Part shown: positions 55,320 to 64,000 of the stretch, one piece after another
Layout of the letters: the number at the start of each line of letters is the position of its first letter
Position numbering within the stretch: the first letter of the stretch is position 1
Assembly: GCF_041734735.1 (NCBI RefSeq)
Contig: NC_134880.1
Location: 32,283,330-32,347,329 of the forward strand
Direction of reading: 5' to 3'
Length of the DNA: 64,000 nucleotides
Source: Babylonia areolata
Taxonomy: Eukaryota > Mollusca > Gastropoda > Neogastropoda > Buccinidae
The notes under the pieces: generated by a model
The model's input: the letters and a program-made list of their open reading frames with translations, nothing else
Database searches by the model: none
What the model was told of the DNA's origin: nothing
Program-made: the position numbers and the translations under genes

Positions 55320-57420
55320 GAGTTTGTATTATACTCCATGTTTGGTGTTAAATATACTTACCATGTCAAACTGATGCAAACTAGGCCTATTGGTTTGCTC
55401 TGCTTGGCCAAATTTCGCGCGGCTAACGGTGAAAAGACGGGCCCACCGCTCTCAGCCAATCAAACGCCTCTAAAAACTATAAGCGCTTAATCATTCCGTG
55501 GCCATGAACAAAAATGCCCCATGAGAACCACGGCGGAGACGCGGGGACGGACGGGCGGGCATTCGAGTTTGACATGGTAAGTATATTTAACACCAAACAT
55601 GGAGTATAATACAAACTCCTCCTTTTGGTGTCATATACTGTACCATGTCAAACTGATGCAGAATTTAAAGCAAATGGAGGAGGGCAACGCCTACTGGTTC
55701 ATATGGGGAGCCCTTGTAACTGAGACGGCAGTGTTAGCCGCGACAAAGGAAATCCCCTTGGAACCGTCAGCCCTGGTCATACGGAAATTCCTGAGGTAGA
55801 AGTTGATGAAGGGATTCTCAGACGGCCAGAAGGCTGCCTCCAAGACATGCTGCGTTGGCACTGAGTGCTGGAAAGCAGCCGAAGTAGCTATGGCCCGCAC
55901 TTCGTGTGCCCTGGGATGAAGACAGCTGATATCCCTGTGTGCATGAGAGTAGGCTCTACGAATGACTTGGGAAACCTGGTGGGAAATGGTGCCTGCAGCA
56001 ATGTCTTTCTTGTAATTCTCATTGAGGGAGATGAGCAGACACCTCTGAGAAGAACGCCTATGGCGAGACCTATCCCAATAATATTTGAGACACCGAACAG
56101 GACAGGTGCCTATCCTCATCATCTTGGGCAAGAATATCAGACAAAGGTCTGACCCTCGGAGAGGGGGAAGGAACCTCAGGGTCTTGGTTCTTAGCCAGAA
56201 ACTCTGGAAGGAAACGAATAGTGATGGAACCATCTCTGTGGAAGGCCAGATCTTGTGGCATTCCACTAAGCCCATGCAGCTCACTTCTACGACTGCCTGT
56301 GGGCAGCCACAGAAGGAAAGTGGTCTTGAGGGTGAGGATGTCAAAAGGAATAGTCCCCAATGGTAGGAAGGGCTGTTTTCAAATGAAATCCAGCACCAGG
56401 AACAAGTCCCAGAGGGGCACTCTTCTGGGGTCTCTAGCTTCCTTCAGAGGGGCACCCCTAGCCACCTCTCTGAGCAGGCAATCCGCTTCAAAGGCGGAAC
56501 CACCTAGCTGTTTGCATTGTGGTACAGAAGGCAGACCTGTACCCTCGCACAGAACTAGCAGACAGGATGAACCGAGGAGCAGAGAGCCAGAAAGTTGGCC
56601 AGCTGCATGCTCGTAAGGTTCGTAGGGGTAATGCCCTGAGCTGTACACCACCGCAACCATATCTTCCCGCGAAAGTCATACAAAGTCTCCGTTCCCTGCC
56701 TCCTTGCTCTGGTGACTATGGAGAGGAGGTCAGAGGAGGCAGACCCCTGGGTCAGCACAGCCGATACAGAGGCCGACCGAGGGGTCGAGGACTTCAGTGG
56801 TGATGCTGACAGTTCCGACCGCACAGCAGCCATGCGTGCTGGTGGAGCAGTTGAGGATTGGAATGCGGAGTGCCCGAGCGAGGCTGCCTCAGCAGATGAG
56901 ATTTGGTTTCAAGTTCCAGGGGTGGGAACATGTGTCAGGGACTGAAGGTCCGGAAACCAGGTCTGGGCTGGCCATTTCGGCGCAATGAGGATCAGCTGCG
57001 GGTGTTCCAATCTGTCTTTCCGTATCACCTTGGACAGAAATGGAAAGGGAAGAAGCGCGGAGGCAATCAGACTGCTCCAATCTAGAGAGAGAGCATCCAC
57101 TGCCCACGCTTCTGGGTCGGCAACCGAAGACACGGAAGTGGGAAGTCTCTTGTTGAACAAGGTCCACCATCGGCCAAAACCACTGTTCCCACACCCCCTG
57201 AAGGCTGTCCTTGTCCAGGGTGCACTCTGTGCGCATGACACTCTTGGACCTGCTAAGAGCATCTGCCAAGAAGTTGGTTTTTTCTGCTCAGTGTCTCGCT
57301 GAAAGTGTAATGCCCTTGCTGTGGCACCAAACGGAGGAGATTGGCCCAGCTGCAGCCTGGAGTGAGTTTTATCTGTCAGACAAAATTCTTTAGTGGCATG
57401 AAGTTTCATTGCTTAGTTTC
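55320..57420 (-). mobile_element. DIRS-type element fossil, 3' part
   Basis: From right to left: the end of RNase H and the following region (DALSRSKSVMRTECT, LILIAPKWPAQTWFPDL), the tyrosine recombinase region (including HPRAHEVRAIATS and RADGSKGISF), the internal complementary region (55566 to about 55640) and the terminal repeat (from 55324). Only the 3' part is present; gag and the RT core are missing. It is broken, with several breaks, but better kept than the copy to its left. GC content and motif spelling are close to the element at 6.2-11.9 kb, yet it is a different family. Confidence 0.8.
55324..55611. repeat. Terminal repeat and internal complementary region of the DIRS-type fossil
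   Basis: Bases 55324-55369 and 55566-55611 are perfect or nearly perfect inverted copies of each other (both contain TACTTACCATG or its complement CATGGTAAGTA). A GC-rich loop lies between them. The layout is the same as at 6199-6528 in the unrelated-family element. Confidence 0.85.
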
Positions 57421-57692
57421 AGAGTATATGATTGACCATTTATATTGACTGAACCCATGTTTGTCATTAACCATGTAGAATAACCTCCCTTGCATGTTCT
57501 CATTTCCCATCACACTTAACCTGAAGTCACTTCGGAAATCGAGATTTACTAACGCTCCTTACCATGCTGAGTGACCTGTTTACGTTAGCAATAAAAGTTA
57601 CAAGGTGTCAGGAAGGTCAGAAGATTAAGAAAAATCAGCAGAAAAGAATAGCATATGTAGTGATCTTTTCCATTGACTGAAAGATGTCTCTG

Positions 57693-58040
57693 ACGGGCGC
57701 AACAGCCAAGTGGCTAAAGCATTGGACTTTCAATCTGTGAGCCCCAGGATCGAATCTCTGTAATGACGCTTGGTGGGTAAAAGGGTGGTGATTTTTTCCG
57801 ATCTCCCTGATCAACATATGTGCAGACCTGCTTGTGCCTGAACTCCCTTTGTGTGTATATGGAAACAGAAGATCAAGTACACACGTTAAAGATCATGTAA
57901 TCCATGCCTGCGTTCGATGGGTTATGGAAAGAAGAACAAACAGCATGCATACCCCTGACACTGGAGTATGGCTGTCAACATGGCAGGGTAAAAATGGTCA
58001 AAGCCCACTAACGCACATACAAGTGAATGTGGGAGTTGCA
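57693..58040 (+). mobile_element. tRNA-headed SINE, full-length plus copy
   Basis: The head ACGGGCGCAACAGCCAAGTGG (box A) is followed by GGATCGAATCTC (box B, one base off consensus). The body contains CCGATCTCCCTGATCAACAT, ATGTGCAGACCTGCTTGTGC and GATGGGTTATGG. Partial minus copies are at 44757-45000 and 47865-48058. It lies in the last MED27 intron. Confidence 0.8.
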
Positions 58041-58458
58041 GCCCACGAACAATGAAGATGTCTAAAAATAATGCTGGAATTCAACAAAAGGCCCCTCCAA
58101 AAAAGCAATTCACAACAAATGTACCAGTGCCAGAAAAAATGTATCTCGACAGTAACTTGTCAAAAACCAGAAAAGGTTCAAAAGATAATTTGAAAATTAC
58201 GCTGTGGCTAGTAGCAAGATCAAGCCTATCAAGTAGCTGTTCTTTAACAATTTTTGGACCAGCTGTGGGTTTGAAACTGAAGCTGACAAAAATAATATGA
58301 CTAAAGTAATGGGCAAACTGAAAGAATTCTTTGTAGAGGGCACTCATGAAGCAATCAAGTCCTACAAATTTCACCTAAAAAAAACCCAAACAAACAAACA
58401 AACAAAAAATCACACCAAAAACAAACAAACAAACAAACAAAACAGGCACATAAGTGAT

Positions 58459-58865
58459 AGCCTAGAGGAGTGATGGCCTAGAGGTAACGTGTTCGCCTAG
58501 GAAATGAGAGAATCTCGGCATGCTGGTTCGAATCACGGCTCAGCTGCCGATATTTTCTCCCCGTCCACTAGACCTTGAGTAGTGGTCTGGACACTAGTCA
58601 TTCAGATGAGACGGTAAACCGAGGTCCTGTGTGCAGCAAGTATTAAGCGCACGTAAAAGAACCCACAGCAACAAAAGGGTTGTTCCTGGCAAAATTCTGT
58701 AGAAAAATCCACTTCGACAGAAAAAACAAATAAAACTGCATGCAGGAAAAAATTTTTAAAAATGGGTGGTGCTGTAGTGTAGCGACGCGCTCTCCCTGGG
58801 GAGAGCATCCCAAATTTCACACAGAGAAATCTGTTGTGATAAAAATAAATACAAATACAAATAAT
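58459..58865 (+). mobile_element. tRNA-headed SINE with conserved central domain, plus copy
   Basis: The head is GATGGCCTAGAGGTAACGTG (box A) with TGGTTCGAATCACG (box B). The body includes GTCATTCAGATGAGACGG, AAAAGAACCCACAGCAACAA and CTCCCTGGGGAGAGC. The 3' end is an ATACAAAT-type tail (58845-58865). Copies of the same body are at 17230-17345 and 63378-63726. Confidence 0.82.
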
Positions 58866-60139
58866 GCAGCACTCAGAAAGCTAACAAAAGTATGCAGTTT
58901 TGATACTTTTGAAGAAAGAATGATCAGGCACTAAGCAGTAATTGGTTTAATGGAATAGGGGCTGAGGGAAAAACTTCACGACACAAAGTAAGCGTCTGAC
59001 CATCAGAAGAAAGTTAGAAAGCTGCAAGCAAACAACTGCAGTCAATGTCATCTGAGAGTGACTTAGCACAAGTGCAGCCCTTGTTTAATAAAAAGAAAGT
59101 TGGAGGCAACAAAAACATACAGTCAAATACTTCACAAAAGGTGGAAAGTGTGAAAACTCAAATGGAAGAACAAATGTTCCGGATATGTGCTCCTTATGAA
59201 TATCAATCTGAGGAAATAGGTGCAATGGTGTTTACCGACAAACTGACCACTTGCGCAAATGTAGATTGTGTAAGACCTTTACACTGAGTGTATTACACAA
59301 TAGTCTTTCTATGTCTTGAGTCATATTTTTAATGAACTGTTTTTGATAAGCCAGGTCCATATAAAAATACAGAATTTCCCATAGTATGTTAGACTGATGT
59401 CCCATTACAGGACAGTATCAGTATCTCAAGGAGGCTGCCTGACCAGCAGCGTAACCCAACGCGCTTAGTCAGGCTTTGAGAAAAAAATTAAAAAAATAAA
59501 ATAAAATACAGGACAGAACGTTGTTACTCCCACAAATAAATGAAGCAATGTAACTTCCTGCTTGCTAAAAAGCAAAATAAAATGACTGCTACTCGTCAGT
59601 TTTCTGGTATGTCAAGAAAAACACAAAGTTTTATGAATAAAAAATAAAAATATAATGGCAACCTGATTCTGGAAACATTTTTTTGGGGGGAGGGGGGGGG
59701 GGTTGTGGGGGGGGCGCCCGTTATTTTAGTCAAACACATTTCCTTTGTCATCAGAGTTGGGTTCTTGTCTTTTCCAAATGCAAATATAAGAGAAAAATGA
59801 GATAAAGGAAAAAAAAAAAACAACTAGAAATGGGGGATGACAATGACGATTATGACTGATATGACATTGGCGTAAGCAAAGGCATCAACAATAGACGGTG
59901 AGGGTGATGCACAGTCATGGTTTAAAAAAAAAAAAAATGTGAATGCATATGTATGATGAATGACATTCAGTTTTTTAAAAATAAATAAAGGCTACATAGT
60001 AAAACAAAACAATAACACTAAAACTTGAAAACAAAGCATGCAAGTGATGGACAGTCTTTGTTTCTTTTCTTTTCTTTTCTTCTTTTTTTTTTGTTTGTTT
60101 AGTATTCCTCAATGAATCTCTGTGGAGGTCTTATGGGTC
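58866..60139. other. MED27 intron DNA with a short SINE fragment
   Basis: Bases 59412-59481 are a partial minus copy of the 122-bp SINE (GGCTGCCTGACCAGCAGCG, TAACCCAACGCGCTTAGTCA). Bases 59500-59660 may be a very old GACTCACTTGTG-family remnant. A G-run lies at 59684-59716. The open frame at 59045-59287 has no recognisable motif. Confidence 0.55.
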
Positions 60140-62760
60140 GCGTAGATCACCTGACACATTTCATAAAATGAGGAGCAGAGCAGTCTCCTGAGTTGTCAAT
60201 AAAGATGTTGGTTGTTGGCTGGGAGAGGGAAGCTTCCTCACCATCTCGCAGTTCCTGCTGACTGTGCTGGGATCTGGGGGTGGTGTGTTTCTGGGTCACT
60301 ATGTTTTTTTTCTGGAGGTCTGGTACCCACACTTGGTTGCCATCGTTAAAGATATCCCCTTTGACAACTCTGTGACGCCTGTTGTAGTCGTCCTTCATCC
60401 TTTCTCCATATTCTATCTCCTTCTTCTTCACATCGAGCAGATCAGGGGATCAGCAGATCAGTTTTATCTGGGTGACATGAGACACAGGTTTTTAGGGATT
60501 GCCCCATGCTGAGCTGAGCTGGGGAATACCCACTGTGGACAGGTGTGTTTCAAAACATGAGTAGACCACTGTAGTCGTCTTTGCATTTCTTCATCACTGA
60601 CTTAACAGTTTGGACTGCTCGTTACACTTCACCATTGGGCTGGGGGTAGTGAAGGGATGAAGTGATGTGTTCAAAGCCCCATTTCTGAGCAAAGTCAGTG
60701 TACTCTTGGGAGGAAAACTGGGGTCCATTGTCAGTGACCATCACATCTGGAATGCCATGTCGGCTGAAGACTTTCTTGCACTTTGTGACGGTTTCAGCTG
60801 TGGGAATGGTAGTCCACTACAATGAAGTAAGTGTTCCCCTTGTATTCGAAAAAGTCTGCAGCAACTCTGGACCAAGAGCGTTCTGGAAACAGTGCCTGTC
60901 ATTGGTTCAACCCTGACTTTGTGGTTCTTGCTGCATTCTGGGCATGTTTTCACAATGGGCTCAGTGTCAGTGGTTAAACCCGGCCACCAAACACTGTTGG
61001 CCACATTCTCCTTGGTCTTCACCACTTCTTGGTGACCGTCATGAAGATGACAAAGAACGACTTGTCTCAGTGATGGAGGAATCACAAGTCGTCTTCCTCA
61101 CATCAGCAGTCTATCATGCACTGTCAGATTTCCTGACTCACTCCAGTACTCTCTGACTCCCTTGCTTACTTGGTTCTTCAGAGGCTATCCATGATTGACA
61201 TGATTCACGACTTCTTTCAGCGTGTTGTCCTTCTTTAGCTCAGCCCTGATCTCCTCCAGTCTGTGGTCTGCGGCAGGCAGAGTTGTCAGTACACTGCTGA
61301 CGTAGACCTCAGTCAGGCTTGTGAGGTCATCAACTGTGTTAGATTCAGGCAATGGAGCTCTGGATAGGGCATCAGCAGTGAAGAGCTCTTTCCCTGGGAC
61401 ATGACACATCTTGAATGTGTAGCGTAGCAGCCTCATCCTGAATCGCTGGACTCTGATTGGCAACTAGTCGATCAGTTTCGTGGAAAACAATGGGATCAAT
61501 GGTTTGTGGTCTGTTTCAACTTATAACTGCATTCCCACGAGGTTTGCCCAGTGCTCCAAACTCCATGTAATAGCCAGTGCTTCTTTTTCAATTTGTGCAT
61601 ATCTTCTTTCCGTTTCTGTCAGTGCTCGACTAGTTTCAGTCTGCCATCATCTTAAAGTTGCATTAGTACTGCTCCTAGTCCACAGCTGCTAGCATACGCT
61701 GTCCCAAGTGTTTCTCACTCTGGGCTGTACAAATCAGGTGTTTCAGCAGATGTGAGATCCTTCTTCAGCTGGAGAAAAGCTGTTTCTTGCTCTTTACCCT
61801 AGACCCATGCATTGTCCTTGTGCAACAAATCTCTCAGTGGTTTAGTATTTCCGGCCAGTCTGGGTAGAAATTTCATTTGTTAGTTGACCATACCAAGAAA
61901 TCGCCTCACGTCTCCAGCATTTTCTGGTGTCTTCATCTCTAGTACTGCTGTCACTTTCTTTGGGTCTGGTTTCACACCTTCACCATCAATTATTTGGCCC
62001 AAATATTCGATCTGATTTTCAAGAACTCGAATTTCTCAGCGTTCAGACTTAAGCCACTCTTTCTCAGTCTGTCCAGAACACATTTCAGTCTCTTGTCATG
62101 TTGGTGCTTTTTCTTACCATAAACAAGTATGTCATCCATGTGACAGAGTACAACTTTCAGTCCTTTCAGAATTTCATCCGTTTTCTTTTGAAAATATTCA
62201 GGTGCTGATGAAATACCATATGGTAGTCTACTGAACTTGAAACATCCAAAGAGAGTTAAGAAAGTTGTCAGATCAGAGCGGGCTCTGTCCAGTTTAATTT
62301 GGTGAAATCTGGAGTTGACATCCAGTTTGGTGAATACCTCCCCTGGGAAATCTGCGACAAGAGTTTCCTCCATTGATGGCATAGCATAGATTTCTTGTTT
62401 CACACTGTCATTCAGCCTGGTAAGTCTACACAGATACGAACATTGCCATTGCGTTTGGGCACAACAACAATTGGGGCACACCAGTCAGTGGGCTTATCCA
62501 CAGGTGAGATGACGTCAAGAGCAAACGCCTGGTTCAGCTTCACTTCCACTTTCTTCGTAAGTGGTACAGGCACTCTTCGTGGCACTGTCTGGCAGTAGGA
62601 TTTTGCGTTTTCTTTCACTTCTATATGTTTTTCTTTTTTCAGCTGACCTTGCCCTGTGAACAATTCTGGATAGTTCCTTTTCACATTGTCCTCTGTGGCA
62701 AATACTACCTGTTCTCCAGGTATTTCAGGAGGGGGTGGAGACTGAAGGGGCACAGCCTCA
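60140..62760 (-). mobile_element. Ty3/Gypsy-type LTR retroelement fossil, pol region
   Basis: On the minus strand, from right to left, are the RT region (with VVPKRNGNVRICVDL and HMDDILVYG), the RNase H end (VPGKELFTADALSRAP), the integrase zinc-binding region (HLHDGHQEVVKTKE, then WWPGLTTDTE and CPEC) and a C-terminal pol remnant. Gag is missing and no flanking LTR pair could be recognised. It is broken, with at least five breaks, and old. It lies in the last MED27 intron, in the same orientation as the gene. Confidence 0.83.
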
Positions 62761-63377
62761 CACCCATATTATATTATATTGATGCATCTATCTCTTTTAA
62801 TTTTTTTTTTTTATTATTGTGGTTGTTCTAGTATGATTTTGTGTGTGCAGATACCCATTTGTCCAGAAAATATGATATTTTAGTGCAAATTACCTGACTA
62901 ATGTTTGTAATGAACAAGTTGAAAATGTGACAAAAAACAAAACACTGATTTCAAAACAACAGCATGTCACTGAAAATATATATAATGGGAAAACATTATG
63001 TGTTTTGTATTCTTTATTCATTTACTTTTCAGAAAATATATACTTTTATGGGTCTTTCTCCAATAACAAAGAGCACATAATTTTTTGAAAATTTATACCT
63101 GTTTTTTGTGAAAAAAAACAACCTGCAAATAGATTTCACTTAAATCTTACTTTCCCGGCAGCGAAAGGGTTAAATGTAAGTGAGAAAATCTAATGTGCTA
63201 CAAATTCTCAAATAATCTTTTAAAGTCATTATAAACAGAAAATTTGTTGTATGATGTGATACAGGAGTGAAAGGGCTGCATGTGAACATGACCTGCTGTA
63301 AATAACTAAATTGAATTAAGTCTATCATTCTTTACGGTTGTAATGTATTGCACTGTATTGTATCAATGTCAGAATAG
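62761..63377. other. MED27 intron DNA, AT-rich, nothing recognised
   Basis: No exon, RT word or SINE box is seen on either strand. T-tracts and A-tracts are common. Confidence 0.5.
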
Positions 63378-63726
63378 ATTTCTCTTGAATGAAATTGAGG
63401 CTGCTATCCCTAAGGAAAGTGCAGCACCACCCCTCCTTTTACTCTGCCTGCAAATGTATTGTTTTATTTTCAAAGTGTTTTTTTTTGCTACAGAATTTTG
63501 AGGGGGACAACTCTTTTGTTGCTGTGGGTTCATTTCTTCTACATTTATTGAGTGCATGCAGCAAATGGGACCTTGGTTTATCAGCTCAACCTAACGACTA
63601 GCACGCAGACCACAACTCAAGTTCTAGTAAAAGGGGAAGAAAAAACCCCAGTCCACAATTGGGACTAAAACCCATTGACACAAACTGCCTGGTGGGGCAC
63701 ATTACACTTGGCCACTGGTCCAGTAA
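63378..63726 (-). mobile_element. tRNA-headed SINE with conserved central domain, minus copy
   Basis: In reverse: CCAGTGGCCAAGTGTAATG (box A), GGGTTTTAGTCCC (decayed box B), GAGTTGTGGTCTG, CTAGTCGTTAGG, AAACCAAGGTCCCA and CAACAAAAGAGTTG. It ends in CAATTTCATTCAAGAGAAATC. The same order is found in 58459-58865, with greater divergence. Confidence 0.72.
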
Positions 63727-63740
63727 ATGTTTACAGAACT

Positions 63741-63826
63741 TAACAGGAATGAATTCAAAGCAAGAGTTAATTCAATGCTGGCTTAACAGGAATGAATTCA
63801 AAGCAAGAGTTAATTCAATGCTGGCT
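63741..63826. repeat. Exact 43-bp tandem duplication next to a MED27 exon
   Basis: Two identical 43-bp units (starting TAACAGGAATGAATTCAAAG) lie head to tail, 46 bp from the 5' splice site of the penultimate MED27 exon. Perfect identity implies a recent event. Confidence 0.93.
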
Positions 63827-63871
63827 TAAAACTATGTTGAATTAACTACATAAAAATAACCAAGCACTTAC

Positions 63872-63949
63872 TGTGAATGAGCGGATGCCAATTTCAGGCA
63901 TTGTGGGAGCATAATAGTGTAGCATGGCAGCAGCAGCATGGTCTGAAAT
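63872..63949 (-). CDS. MED27: MED27 penultimate exon
   Basis: This 78-bp exon, phase 0 on both sides, encodes 26 residues: ISDHAAAAMLHYYAPTMPEI followed by GIRSFT. It is preceded by a pyrimidine-rich tract ending TTTGATCAG and followed by GTAAGT. Human MED27 has VTDHATTALLHYQLPQMPDV then VVRSFMTWLRSY at this place, so it joins directly to MWLQGYS of the terminal exon. The intron between the two is about 11.8 kb. The rest of the gene lies right of the window. It is too short for routine ORF listing. Confidence 0.93.
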
Positions 63950-64000
63950 CTGATCAAAGGGAAAGAAGTGTGTTAAATCATGATAGATAACAGTAATCAA

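Noticed and set aside
58052-58374. Plus and minus frames of 82-97 codons after the SINE
   Set aside because: No motif, splice site or family likeness was seen, and composition matches the surrounding intron.

Overview
The window looks like invertebrate nuclear DNA, most likely from a gastropod mollusc. That inference rests on two intron-bearing host genes with animal-type proteins, dense (CA)n/(TA)n/(TG)n microsatellites, several tRNA-headed SINE families, LINEs of the I/Nimb, RTE-like, L2/CR1 and L1/Tx1 kinds, and DIRS-type tyrosine-recombinase retroelements. No bacterial-style operon, rRNA, CRISPR array or free-standing tRNA gene was seen. The species cannot be fixed from the sequence alone.

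Host genes. Both lie on the minus strand and I found them by reading splice sites by eye. MRPS30 (mitoribosomal protein mL65) begins at 21116. It has a 777-bp first exon (21116-20340), a 112-bp second exon (16769-16658) and a 168-bp third exon (13938-13771). Phases agree throughout (0, then 1, then 1), and the rest of the gene must lie left of 13771, probably off the window. MED27 (Mediator subunit 27) enters from the right edge with a 78-bp penultimate exon (63949-63872) and a terminal exon (52058-51924) with stop codon, 3' UTR and an AATAAA signal. Its last intron is about 11.8 kb and is packed with dead elements.

Layout. 1-960: 5' end of an I/Nimb-like LINE (ORF1, minus strand, cut by the window edge). 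1.0-4.8 kb: plus-strand ORF2 of an I/Nimb-like LINE with endonuclease, RT and RNase H. 4.8-6.2 kb: microsatellites, a short SINE and small repeats. 6.2-11.9 kb: a nearly whole, young DIRS-type element with inverted terminal repeats and an internal complementary region. 12-21 kb: MRPS30 exons and introns, holding a 1.66-kb repeat and an inverted pair of L2-like LINE ends. 21.1-51.4 kb: intergenic, with LINEs of four or more families (including an almost intact RTE-like copy at 27.3-31.0 kb split by a SINE), SINEs and several copies of one hairpin-ended repeat. 51.4-64 kb: MED27, whose last intron holds two DIRS-type fossils, a Ty3/Gypsy fossil and three SINEs.

Apart from the two host genes nothing here forms a pathway. 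The main interest is in the structured repeats: the DIRS end and internal-repeat architecture, a 122-bp SINE with a TGAAAC tail, and a widespread repeat whose ends share GACTCACTTGTG and which carries a tRNA-like block. Calls rest on visual reading and recalled family features, with no database search.
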